Source: Pseudoalteromonas ostreae (GTDB lineage: Bacteria; Pseudomonadota; Gammaproteobacteria; Enterobacterales; Alteromonadaceae). From it: DNA of 64,000 nt. Each line of letters starts with the position of its first letter. The stretch's first letter is position 1. Shown here piece by piece: positions 8,010 through 16,057 of the stretch. The notes under the pieces were generated by a model. It saw only the letters and a program-made list of their open reading frames with translations, was not told where the DNA came from and searched no databases. A program made the position numbers and the translations under genes. Where the stretch lies: assembly GCF_018069805.1 (NCBI RefSeq), contig NZ_JAGPYN010000003.1:62001-126000 (forward strand), read 5' to 3'.

Positions 8010-8678
8010 ATGATGAGTAAGCTAATCCACAGCGCTAAGTTATTAACTGTAGGGGGGATGATCAGCATCCTCAGCGCATGCAGTATGACTAATGATGCAG
8101 CCCCAGTCGAGCCTGTACAAAGTACGACTAGCCGATATGATCTTACTCAAATGCTAAAACAAGTACAAATGAATAGTGCCGAGCCACTCGATAACTCAGC
8201 GCAGTTTAGTCCTAACAAGCATCATAAAACACTGGTTAATTACGTAGAGCAAATGGCGTTAGACTTAGTCGACACAATGCAAACAGAGCTTGATACTTCG
8301 ATTGCCGTTACTTCATTTGTAGATTTAGATGCCAGCCTTAATAACAGTAGCCAATTAGGCAACCAGTTATCAGAGAGTTTTATTCATCAACTGCAAAAAT
8401 TTGGTTATGGTATTGTTGACTTTAAAACCACCGACCAAATAACTATGAACCCACGCGGTGACTTTGTATTTTCACGCGATATAGAGCAGTTAGCGGATCA
8501 ACGCATCGCCAGTCATGTGTTATCAGGCACCTTGATCTACCGCAGCAACGGTGTTGAAGTAAACGCCCGTATTATTGATATCACCAGCAAACGCGTCGTT
8601 GCCAGCAGCAACAAAATACTGCCTTATTACGTACTCAACAACGCCGATATTCACCTACAACGCGCAAGTATTAACTAG
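8010..8678 (+). CDS. FlgO-family outer-membrane lipoprotein (third of three)
   Basis: Start at ATG 8010 or 8013 (MMSKLIHSAKLLTVGG) with GAGG just upstream; an in-frame GTG at 8001 is less likely. Lipobox LSAC. The FlgO domain follows from about residue 70: NYVEQMALDLVDTM, SIAVTSFVDLDASL, LGNQLSESFIHQLQKFG, GIVDFKTTD, GDFVFSRDIEQLA and HVLSGTLIYR. Clearly a duplicate of the second copy. It is the last gene before the tRNA-Arg and the accessory region, so it marks the left end of this flagellar block. Confidence 0.75.
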   Translation: MMSKLIHSAKLLTVGGMISILSACSMTNDAAPVEPVQSTTSRYDLTQMLKQVQMNSAEPLDNSAQFSPNKHHKTLVNYVEQMALDLVDTMQTELDTSIAVTSFVDLDASLNNSSQLGNQLSESFIHQLQKFGYGIVDFKTTDQITMNPRGDFVFSRDIEQLADQRIASHVLSGTLIYRSNGVEVNARIIDITSKRVVASSNKILPYYVLNNADIHLQRASIN

Positions 8679-8704
8679 TATCGTTATAAAATCCATTTAA
8701 CTGC

Positions 8705-8734
8705 TTGATTGTAAATAGGATAAACCGTTATAAT
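8705..8734 (+). promoter_or_regulatory. Sigma-70 promoter for tRNA-Arg
   Basis: TTGATT at 8705-8710, 18-bp spacer, TATAAT at 8729-8734. Transcription would start near 8741, i.e. within the first copy of the 7-bp repeat, so the repeat would be part of the pre-tRNA leader. Confidence 0.6.
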
Positions 8735-8738
8735 TTTG

Positions 8739-8794
8739 CTATCAGCTATCAGCTATCAGCTATCAGCTATCAGCTATCAGCTATCAGCTATCAG
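8739..8794 (+). repeat. Perfect tandem repeat, 8 x CTATCAG
   Basis: Eight uninterrupted copies of the heptamer CTATCAG between the predicted -10 box and the 5' end of tRNA-Arg (3 bases later). Copy number in such perfect short repeats is usually unstable. Each junction contains AGCT. It codes for nothing visible. Confidence 0.95.
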
Positions 8795-8797
8795 AGT

Positions 8798-8872
8798 GGC
8801 CTCTTAGTTAAATGGATATAACGGCCCCCTCCTAAGGGGCAGTTGCAGGTTCGATTCCTGCAGGGGCTACCA
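8798..8872 (+). tRNA. tRNA-Arg (anticodon CCT)
   Basis: 75 nt with encoded CCA (8870-8872). Acceptor GGCCTCT pairs with AGGGGCT, with a G-T pair at position 1. Anticodon stem GCCCC/GGGGC encloses the loop CTCCTAA with anticodon CCT at 8831-8833. The T arm is GCAGG-TTCGATT-CCTGC. The sequence is close to enterobacterial tRNA-Arg(CCU) as remembered. This tRNA family is a common integration target, and the accessory region starts right after it. Confidence 0.95.
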
Positions 8873-9111
8873 ATTAAATCAATGAGTTACATGGTTTGTT
8901 TTTTCTTCCACTTATTTTTTATAGCACATTTATAGCATCGTAAATTGAAATATAAAAAATTTAGCGCTGTCCTTTTATTTAAGTACCCAAATTACATTCA
9001 GGCTGCTTTGTGCCAATAGCCGCCGTTAAGAACGATTTTATGCCTCACCTTAAGACAAACTAATTTTCCTAATGCGTTAATGACTAGCTTCTTTAAAAGA
9101 AAGCTGATGAG

Positions 9112-10851
9112 CTATATAGAACTAGTTATCCCAATATCATCCACGATGATAGATACATCTCGCTTCGGTGCAAAAATCAAGACAAGCTCTAATTCGCTTT
9201 CGGCACTGATTGGCTTATTCAATTCAATAGGGAGCGTAAAGGTTTGCAATACTGGCTCTGTCGGCGCATATTTCATATCACCTTTTTCCAATTCAGAGAA
9301 GTCAGAAATTAATAAAGGGGAGACACTGCCTGATGCGCCCAAACTTTTTTTAAATACTACACCAGACTTATCAAGTAGCTCTACCCTGGTATCAGATAAC
9401 AAATTGTATGATCCACATCCTTCGCTTTCTCCTGAATCAGCTCGAGCCAGTGAGAAACTTAGGTAGGATTTTCCTTTGCGATTTTGATGTAACAGCTCAG
9501 CTTCTGAAAGCTTAATGCTCAACCGTGTTTCAACTTGTTTCTTAAGTTGAACCTTTAATACATTATTAGAAGTTTTAGTTCCGTTTCTTAGGCGCTCTGA
9601 GTCTATACTGATTGGCACTGCTGTTAACGTTTTATCGGATAGGGCTTTAACGGTACTTTCCTTTTTAGCTACATTTTCAAAATCTTCTATAACTTTGAAA
9701 TCAGATGCCATATGGCGACTGATATAAATATCGTCAGGAAGACCAAACTCACCAGCCACAGGTTGTCTAAAAATTTTTCGATACTCTTTTGTGTTCGCCA
9801 ATGTAGCTTCCAAAAAAGCAGAAACATACACTTTAGTTAAATTCTCCTGTTGTTTGGGTGTTAATAGCTTAGAATAAAAATCTTTGCTGCTTCCCCAATG
9901 GAAATCATCAGACATATCTTGATTAAAGTTTATGTGGTTAGCACGATAAATATAAATGGACTGCTTTAAGTAGTTTTTATCATCATCGAAGTGAGTTCGA
10001 TGCCATTGTTGGCTACCAAGAAACTGATAAACATCCGCATCATGACCTCCTTGTAACACTAAATAGTTAACATTTTTCAGGATGTTTCTACCATCAGCAT
10101 GTTGATATTGCCCGTCCATTGGGGCTAATGCGACAATGGATTTAATATTAAAACCAAACTCTGTTGATTCACTACTATTTGGTAAGGTCTTCCATTGATT
10201 AAATGATGCAGCTAAAGCAACAGCCTCCCCTCCTCTAGACATCCCTATTAAAGCGATATTCTCTAAATCTAGTTTGTTATAAAAAGCGTGACCTTGCTCA
10301 GCATTCCATTTTTGCAGCAGCTTAATATGTTCAAGTAGTATCCAGCCACGGGCACCATTTTCTCCCCATAAATCATTCAAATAAGTTTGATTTACTTGCA
10401 CAACAAAGTGCCCTCGGCTGGCGAGTAATTCACCTAGATAATCAAACCCTGGAGCAGAGTTTCCATGGACTAATAATACTAACGGTAGTGGTTGGGCTCC
10501 CAACGGAAGCCAAACTTTAGCCTCCAAAGGTAAATTACTACTTTTAAATTTGTGGTAAGCATTGTCCTCATATCCTTGGTTGCGTGAATAGTCGGAAAGA
10601 AAGCTAGGTAAGCTCACATTTGGAGCAATTACATCAGGTTTTGATATAGCAAATAAAAATGGTCGTTCGCCATAGTTCATTACTGTGTATTTATGTTCGC
10701 CCTGTTCGGCAGGATTAGGTAAACCCGTATACGGGCTATTTGGCTGACTATATCTCTCAATAACACAATCTAAAACATCTGAAGCTAATGTCGAAAACGA
10801 GGTGGTAACTATGGATAGAATGGTACAAAAGTACGAAAAACGAGTAAGCAT
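9112..10851 (-). CDS. Secreted alpha/beta hydrolase (cutinase/PET-hydrolase-like core) with unknown C-terminal domain
   Basis: Start at ATG 10851 (MLTRFSYFCTILSIV) with a TAGGGA site upstream; the TTG at 10872 is less likely. Signal peptide to about residue 24 (TLA). Residues ~110-320 form an alpha/beta hydrolase: LLVHGNSAPGFDYLGELLASRG, nucleophile elbow GMSRGG (Ser ~205), acid in GGHDADV (Asp ~271) and catalytic His in ANHINF (~306). This is the pattern of chlorophyllase/dienelactone/PET-hydrolase relatives. The remaining ~250 residues are beta-rich with Cys in SEGCGSY, ending VDDIGITSS, and may bind a surface or substrate. It is a lone gene with no operon partner. Substrate unknown; esterase or lipase activity is likely. 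Confidence 0.7.
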   Translation of the reverse strand: MLTRFSYFCTILSIVTTSFSTLASDVLDCVIERYSQPNSPYTGLPNPAEQGEHKYTVMNYGERPFLFAISKPDVIAPNVSLPSFLSDYSRNQGYEDNAYHKFKSSNLPLEAKVWLPLGAQPLPLVLLVHGNSAPGFDYLGELLASRGHFVVQVNQTYLNDLWGENGARGWILLEHIKLLQKWNAEQGHAFYNKLDLENIALIGMSRGGEAVALAASFNQWKTLPNSSESTEFGFNIKSIVALAPMDGQYQHADGRNILKNVNYLVLQGGHDADVYQFLGSQQWHRTHFDDDKNYLKQSIYIYRANHINFNQDMSDDFHWGSSKDFYSKLLTPKQQENLTKVYVSAFLEATLANTKEYRKIFRQPVAGEFGLPDDIYISRHMASDFKVIEDFENVAKKESTVKALSDKTLTAVPISIDSERLRNGTKTSNNVLKVQLKKQVETRLSIKLSEAELLHQNRKGKSYLSFSLARADSGESEGCGSYNLLSDTRVELLDKSGVVFKKSLGASGSVSPLLISDFSELEKGDMKYAPTEPVLQTFTLPIELNKPISAESELELVLIFAPKRDVSIIVDDIGITSSI

Positions 10852-11268
10852 CAAAATTGTCCCTAATGTCAAAATTTAGCACGTGGTATTGTATAGCAAA
10901 TCGATCTTGCTATTAAAAAATACAATTTTTTTATAATTATGCTCCTTGAGACGCAAGTAACTCAATAAAGGTTTAAATCAGTTGTTGAATGAAAGCCTGA
11001 AGGTTGCACTTAAAGTAAAACATTAATTCTGCTCTTATGACTAGCAACTAGCCGAGTAACGCAAGTTAAATTAGCTTCTGAGGTAGTTTTAACAACTTCC
11101 GCTTCTCGCTCAAAACTGACTGTGAAAGCGAGAATGGTTGTTATTTTATTCAGTACAGTTATTTACAGAACTCCAAGTAAGACCTTTTTTGCTATTCTGG
11201 CAAGTGGCTAGCTAAGGTTGGTTTATGGCTTTGTGCTGGTGTTTTTTGTGGGCTGAAGCTTAGTTTAG

Positions 11269-11378
11269 AGCTTTAGCTATTTGAAATGTTGTATTTAACG
11301 GCAATTTTATTTAAAAGTGATAGCTTTAGCTCTTTTTAGATTATAGGGAGCTTTAGCTAACTCGTTTCAGCTTTAGGT
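11269..11378 (+). repeat. Four dispersed copies of AGCTTTAGCT
   Basis: AGCTTTAGCT at 11269-11278, 11322-11331 and 11349-11358, and AGCTTTAGGT at 11369-11378. Irregular spacing; no function can be assigned. Confidence 0.6.
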
Positions 11379-11482
11379 TATGCCTTTTCTACCTTCCATG
11401 AATAGTGCCTAGTGCTAGTGCCTATTAAAAAACGGCTTTATCAGCGAATCACTGACCTTTTACTTTTTAGTATGAGTTCAGC
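11371..11482 (+). repeat. Direct repeat copy 1 (flanking the LysR/RidA/ThrC-like module)
   Basis: Shares CCTTTTCTACCTTCCATGAA, then TAGTGCCT, ACGGCTTTA, GCGAATCACTGACCTTTTAC and AGTATGA, in the same order and orientation, with the stretch at 14329-14437. Differences are scattered substitutions and small indels. Weaker similarity extends about 100 bp upstream. Confidence 0.85.
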
Positions 11483-11609
11483 ATCTTAATTCACGCCATC
11501 TTACGCTCAACATATTTTCGATCAGTTTTACTAAGTGGTTACTAAAATTGCCATCATGATTTGTAATCATTAATATAGGCCATCAATTCTATAAATTCAT
11601 GGTTCAGCA

Positions 11610-12476
11610 ATGTTACTTGATGGCATCGAAACTATGCTTGTTCTTGCGCAAGAAAAAACGATGAGCAAGACGGGCAGTGCTCTTTATATTAGTCAATCGG
11701 CAGTGAGTAAACGCATTGCAAACCTTGAGCGTCATTTAGGCAAAAAACTCATTGAACCTAAGGGGCGCTATGTCGCATTGACAGCTGATGGCCTGGCTTT
11801 GATTCGAAATGTAGGGCCTGTTTTCGACCAGTTACGAGGGCAATTAAGTGAGCAAAAAAATTATGAATCTACTGATACTATTTTACCGATAGATTGTTCC
11901 GAAACGCTGGTTGCGGGGTATTTCAGTAAAGTACTTGCAAGTTGCTTTGCTCTAGACTCAAAAATACGACTTTCAACTAATCACACACCACGAATTATAG
12001 AAAACGTGAAGTCAGGAAAAGCTGTGATCGGACTTTGCGCAGGCCATCTTACACCACATCACGGCTTGCTTACTTTTCACTTATTCGATGAACCCTTCTA
12101 TGTTGTGAGCGCTAGTTCTTTAAAGTCACTTCCAGATGAGCTAATTACCACTGACTTGCGTAACAATGCAAATTCATATCAAGCCGGTATTCTAGCAGGT
12201 TTAAATATTACACCGCTGATGGAGATCGATTCCTATAGTGCAGCAGTGCAACTTGCATTAAGCGGCGCTACTCCGGCTTTGGCACCTCTATCAATTATTC
12301 GTACCCTTAAGGTGCCAACAAAAAACTTTTTTACATTCGATGAGCTACAACCGATTTGTCGGCCGATTTACTTGTGTGTGCGAAAGAACAATTCTAGGTT
12401 ACCCCGTATCAATACTGTTATAGAAGCAGTGCAAACATCCATAGAACATTTACGACTGGATTCGCATGTCATTTAA
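11610..12476 (+). CDS. LysR-family transcriptional regulator
   Basis: 288 residues. N-terminal winged helix (residues 1-60): ETMLVLAQEKTMSKTGSALY, SQSAVSKRIANLERHLGKKL, then the linker helix. Residues ~90-280 form the substrate-binding effector domain, with less conserved LysR features. It is convergent with the RidA/threonine-synthase-like pair (10 bases between stops), and the whole unit lies between two direct repeats, so it may control that pair. A LysR gene is more often divergent from its target, so this is only an inference from context. No ligand can be predicted. Confidence 0.85.
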   Translation: MLLDGIETMLVLAQEKTMSKTGSALYISQSAVSKRIANLERHLGKKLIEPKGRYVALTADGLALIRNVGPVFDQLRGQLSEQKNYESTDTILPIDCSETLVAGYFSKVLASCFALDSKIRLSTNHTPRIIENVKSGKAVIGLCAGHLTPHHGLLTFHLFDEPFYVVSASSLKSLPDELITTDLRNNANSYQAGILAGLNITPLMEIDSYSAAVQLALSGATPALAPLSIIRTLKVPTKNFFTFDELQPICRPIYLCVRKNNSRLPRINTVIEAVQTSIEHLRLDSHVI

Positions 12477-12486
12477 TTATGCGGAC

Positions 12487-12861
12487 TCAGCACACGGCTA
12501 TACAGTCAATTTCTATCTGAAACCCAAAATGTAAATCTCTTGTTGGGACGATTGTCCTGACTGGTTTGTGCTCTATAAAGAACTCCCCACATACCGTGTT
12601 AATATCATCCCATAACGCAACATCAGAAATATAAATGACAAGTTTGAGCACTTTACTAGTATTAGTTCCAGCTTCTTTAAGGATTAGCCCTATATTTGTA
12701 AATATTTGTCTTGCTTGTTCTATAGCTGTTCCTAAAATTTTCTCTCCCGTTTCTGGATGCAGCGGTAGTTGGCCAGATAGATAAAGTAAATCATTGTGAA
12801 TGATAGCCTGACTATAATGTCCTGCTGGTTTAAGTGCATTTTGTGTTTGTATTATCTTCAT
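12487..12861 (-). CDS. RidA/YjgF family enamine/imine deaminase
   Basis: About 124 residues from ATG 12861 (MKIIQTQNALKPAGHYSQAI), preceded by AGGAG. The in-frame ATG at 12876 overlaps the upstream stop and would put the ribosome site inside the gene. The family signatures are present: GHYSQAI, LYLSGQLPLHPETGE, the catalytic-type Arg in PVRTIVP (~R100) and the acidic residue in FQIEIDCIAVC. RidA proteins hydrolyse reactive 2-aminoacrylate-type enamines released by PLP enzymes. The gene is translationally close to a PLP beta-lyase-fold enzyme, so it probably clears that enzyme's intermediates or catalyses its second step. Confidence 0.85.
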   Translation of the reverse strand: MKIIQTQNALKPAGHYSQAIIHNDLLYLSGQLPLHPETGEKILGTAIEQARQIFTNIGLILKEAGTNTSKVLKLVIYISDVALWDDINTVCGEFFIEHKPVRTIVPTRDLHFGFQIEIDCIAVC

Positions 12862-12872
12862 TAAATAACTCC

Positions 12873-14009
12873 TCATACGCCGGTGTTTAAGTTAAGTAGG
12901 CCTATCAGTTTTTCTGTGGCTTTAAGGCCATTTCCAGTTATCACACCAACTGTCTTCTCTGAACTATGTATATCGCCATTTTCAATAAGTTTTCGAATCC
13001 CTGCAAAGGCGGTTGCAGACGTTGGCTCAATGAAAAAACCTTGCTCAGACATTGCTTTGAGAGCAGCTGAGATTTCAATCTCACTCACATCAATAAATCG
13101 GCCAGAAGAGCTCCTTACAAACTTGTCTATTTCAACTAAACGGGAAGAACGGGTGATTCTAATGCCTTCAGCCATAGTGTGGGTTGGCGCTAAACTTATT
13201 TTTCCTGTGTTAAAATACTGCACAAAGGGATTAACGGCTTTGGACTGAATACCAAACAATCTAGGGATTTTATGAATCTCTCCCGCTCTAAGTAATTCGG
13301 AGAAACCTAAAAATGCAGCTGCCAACAAACTTCCGTTACCAGCAGGAACCACAAAGTTATCTGGCGCTGCATAGCCGCATTGCTCCCATAGTTCGTATGC
13401 TATTGATTTAACACCCTCAATAAATAATGGGTGCCAGTTATGGCCTACATAGGATGTGTTTAAATTTGAAGCGCTATTGATAGCGGCCATTGCTACGTCC
13501 TCTCGCGTGCCATCTACCTCAATGCAATTAGCCCCATACGCTTTAGTTTGTGCGGTTTTGCCTAAAGATGTTCCTCTGGGCACATAGATGTCGCACTTTA
13601 AACCACCTTTAGCCGCGTAACCTGCATATGCTGAACCACCATTGCCACTCGAATCTTCAGAAATTCTTGAAATACCTTGGTTGGCCAGATAATTAACCAC
13701 CATTGCTGCACCTCGGTCTTTAAAAGAACCTGTAGGCATCAGCGAGTCCATTTTCACTAATATAGATGATTTACCTATGCGGGCTGTTGCTAGCGGTGTG
13801 ATAGATTCATTGAAAGAAATGGATATATCTTCACGTTTCAGTGGGTAAGCTTTAGCGTACCGCCAAATCGAAAAGTCGGTTAGAACTAGATCAGACCGTG
13901 TTAATAAATTTTTTGCTTTTACCCAAAGAGCATTGCCGCAGTCGCATTTAATCCGTTGGACATTAGGTTCATACTCAGTGCCACAACTCATACAAAAATA
14001 TTTCATCAT
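12873..14009 (-). CDS. Threonine synthase-like PLP enzyme with N-terminal zinc ribbon
   Basis: 378 residues. Residues 1-30 hold a four-cysteine ribbon (CMSC ... CDCG). The fold-type II PLP core has the Schiff-base lysine in TGSFKDRG (K97), the substrate loop EDSSGNGGSAYAGYAA, and the phosphate-binding glycine run PAGNGSLL. This is the archaeal-type threonine synthase/cysteate-synthase/diaminopropionate-lyase family. It is probably not the housekeeping ThrC, since no thrA/thrB neighbours are present. It forms a two-gene operon with ridA, the stop overlapping the ridA upstream region. Likely substrate: a phosphorylated or hydroxylated amino acid. GGAGAC precedes the ATG. Confidence 0.75.
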   Translation of the reverse strand: MMKYFCMSCGTEYEPNVQRIKCDCGNALWVKAKNLLTRSDLVLTDFSIWRYAKAYPLKREDISISFNESITPLATARIGKSSILVKMDSLMPTGSFKDRGAAMVVNYLANQGISRISEDSSGNGGSAYAGYAAKGGLKCDIYVPRGTSLGKTAQTKAYGANCIEVDGTREDVAMAAINSASNLNTSYVGHNWHPLFIEGVKSIAYELWEQCGYAAPDNFVVPAGNGSLLAAAFLGFSELLRAGEIHKIPRLFGIQSKAVNPFVQYFNTGKISLAPTHTMAEGIRITRSSRLVEIDKFVRSSSGRFIDVSEIEISAALKAMSEQGFFIEPTSATAFAGIRKLIENGDIHSSEKTVGVITGNGLKATEKLIGLLNLNTGV

Positions 14010-14518
14010 TTGTCTCCAAATTTTAATGATTCATTATCGGTGAGTATACGTGTCAATTTATCGAGTAATTAGTGAAAATGGAGTATATAAACTATTCCTA
14101 TTTGGCATGAATTATATTGTAATTTAAAGCCAAGTTATTATATTGAAATGTGAGGCCTTGTACTTAGAAAATAATATACCTTACAGCAAGACGCGTTGCT
14201 GACACTCGCTCTAACCTGACAATGGGAGTAAGTGACGCAGTTTTTGCAATTTTGGAAAGGAGTTAGTGAGATGTTTTTTGCTTTGTGATAGTTTTTATTC
14301 TGGGTTTAAGTTTAATAGAGAACTTTAGTTTTAGGCTATACCTTTTCTACCTTCCATGAATAGTGCCTTGTGCGAATACCTTATATGAACGGCTTTAACC
14401 GCGAATCACTGACCTTTTACTTTGAGTATGACCTCACCATAGTAATAGCTCTGTAAGCACTCGCCAGTTTCCTCAACGATGTTTAAATTGGTGTGTAATT
14501 TAATAGGTCTATCTTTTA
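14010..14518. other. 509-bp non-coding stretch
   Basis: Contains the divergent upstream region of the threonine-synthase-like gene and copy 2 of the direct repeat (14329-14437). No ORF with a ribosome site or recognisable product was seen. Confidence 0.6.
14329..14437 (+). repeat. Direct repeat copy 2
   Basis: Counterpart of 11371-11482 in the same orientation, about 2.96 kb away. It encloses, with copy 1, exactly the LysR, RidA and threonine-synthase-like genes. Confidence 0.85.
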
Positions 14519-15847
14519 TCAATTCATCAGCCTCAGGTGTTTGCTTACTGCATATTCACTGTAGTAGAGCGGGAGGACAATATACTCCTTTTCCAGTGGT
14601 GATGAGCCTTGCGTGCCTGTGAGTTTAATTGTTTTGATGGGCTGGCATTTATTTATGTACGATTGTAGTGATTTTGCTTTGGTGCGTTTACCACTTTTTA
14701 CTTCGATAGGCAGTATGTTGCCTTCGTCATCAGAGACCACAAATTCGATCTCCGCTCTTGCATCTCCCCATGAATATGTTGGGTCAATACCTTGCGCAGC
14801 GAGCTCTTGTTGTACAAAATTTTCGGCCACAAAGCCTTTGTATTCATAGCCTTGTTGTTTTATTTCTTTATACCCAATGTTTAGCATATGATTTAATAAG
14901 CCCACATCAAAAAGAAATAATTTAACGATATTGTCTTTTTTATATGCTGCTAATGGGCTTTTAGGTGTACCGTCAATAGGGTGGTTTTTGAGTATCAAGC
15001 GGCACTTATTTAACCAAGAAATAGCGCTTTCAAAATCACTATAGCGAGATTTTTTATCGTGCATCCCTTTAAATTTAAAGCGATTAACCGATTCATCCAT
15101 CACTGATGATAGCTGTGCTGGAACATTATTAAATACAGCTTCGATTAAACCTGCATCTACTTTTCCTGAGTATTTGCCGAAGTCTCGTTGATAGCCCAGT
15201 ACTAAATTTTTATGAATGTCTGTTACAGCTTGAACGCGGTCAATGATACTGTGATCAGATAAATCGAACCATGTACTTACAGCCTCTGGCATACCACCCG
15301 TAAAGTAATAATCAGTGAGTTTTGAGAATAATTTACTATGTGCTGCACTTGAGTTTGTTTGTGCTGCAAATGCCTTAATTAGAGCGGTTTCTTTCGAGGC
15401 GATCAGAAACTCACGAAATGTGAGAGGGCGCAGATTATGTTGCTCCACTTTACCTACAGGAAAGGAGTTTAATAAACCGATATTAGAACCACTGGCGGCA
15501 ATATGCATATGCGGCGCTTGTTCAGCAAAGTATTTGAGGGACGTGACTGCTTTAGGGCATTCGCCTATTTCATCAAGGATCAGTAGATCTGTATTAGGGT
15601 CAAACGTTTTTCCTGTAAGTAGCTCTATATTAGATAGTACGTTTTCGGGGGATAATGAATCTGCGAATGCTTCACTCATTTGCGGGGACTCTAAAAAATC
15701 GATTCGAATCACGTTTGCAAAGGTACTGCCTAATAGAGTTTGTAATAAATAAGTTTTACCTGTTTGGCGAGCGCCATCAATTAATAAGGGTTTTCGTGCT
15801 GGCTTAGATTTCCAATCTAATAACTTTTCTAAAATTAATCGTTGCAT
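14519..15847 (-). CDS. ATP-binding protein, AAA + DUF4143 family
   Basis: About 442 residues from ATG 15847 (MQRLILEKLLDWKSKPARKP), the usual N-terminus of this family; a GTG at 15868 is the alternative. Walker A GARQTGKT (residues ~25-32), Walker B LLILDEIGEC (~88), a sensor-like HIAASGSNIGLL, and the LRPLTFREFL motif. The C-terminal half is the DUF4143 part, with a nuclease-like core VEFVVSDDEGNILPIEVKSGK (E-x-K arrangement as in restriction-endonuclease folds). Such ATPases are widespread, often mobile and of unclear function. A triple operator-like repeat precedes it, suggesting autoregulation. No partner gene. Confidence 0.8.
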   Translation of the reverse strand: MQRLILEKLLDWKSKPARKPLLIDGARQTGKTYLLQTLLGSTFANVIRIDFLESPQMSEAFADSLSPENVLSNIELLTGKTFDPNTDLLILDEIGECPKAVTSLKYFAEQAPHMHIAASGSNIGLLNSFPVGKVEQHNLRPLTFREFLIASKETALIKAFAAQTNSSAAHSKLFSKLTDYYFTGGMPEAVSTWFDLSDHSIIDRVQAVTDIHKNLVLGYQRDFGKYSGKVDAGLIEAVFNNVPAQLSSVMDESVNRFKFKGMHDKKSRYSDFESAISWLNKCRLILKNHPIDGTPKSPLAAYKKDNIVKLFLFDVGLLNHMLNIGYKEIKQQGYEYKGFVAENFVQQELAAQGIDPTYSWGDARAEIEFVVSDDEGNILPIEVKSGKRTKAKSLQSYINKCQPIKTIKLTGTQGSSPLEKEYIVLPLYYSEYAVSKHLRLMN

Positions 15848-15880
15848 GGCAGGTCTCGTATTACTCACTAGATGATTAAT

Positions 15881-15968
15881 TACACTTTATTGCGCGAATA
15901 AATGCAAGTTTTTACACTTTTACGCGCGAATAAATGTGTTTTTTCACACTTTAATGCGCGAATAAGTG
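15881..15968. repeat. Three 32-bp-spaced operator-like repeats
   Basis: Units at 15881-15904, 15913-15936 and 15944-15968 share ACACTTTA-NN-GCGCGAATAA-G/A-TG at a period of about 32 bp (three helical turns). The third unit is a dyad, CACACTT-N12-AAGTGTG. They sit just upstream of the DUF4143-type ATPase start, so are likely binding sites for a regulator of that gene. Confidence 0.75.
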
Positions 15969-16057
15969 TGGTTTCCTTGTATAAATTAAATTGACTACTA
16001 TTTTAAACGGTGATGTTTTACTTTGTTGTGCAGTAGCTTTTAAGGGATAGCAAAGAT

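Larger units (their letters stand above)
10852..11609. other. 758-bp non-coding stretch with repeats
   Basis: No convincing gene on either strand. It holds a hairpin TTCTCGCT/AGCGAGAA near 11103-11135, four copies of AGCTTTAG[C/G]T between 11269 and 11378, and copy 1 of a ~110-bp direct repeat. The end of the stretch serves as the upstream region of the LysR gene at 11610. Confidence 0.6.

Noticed and set aside
8739..8794. Possible CRISPR array
   Set aside because: Seven-base units without spacers; it is a simple tandem repeat.
9080..9466. 128-residue plus-strand reading frame
   Set aside because: It is antisense to the end of the secreted hydrolase, with low-complexity sequence and no ribosome site.
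12873..14009. Assignment as housekeeping thrC
   Set aside because: No thrA/thrB operon, but ridA and LysR neighbours between repeats; only the family was called.
15881..15968. Possible CRISPR array or mobile-element ends
   Set aside because: Repeats are imperfect, only three, with 8-base AT-rich gaps, and no cas or transposase gene nearby; operator sites fit better.
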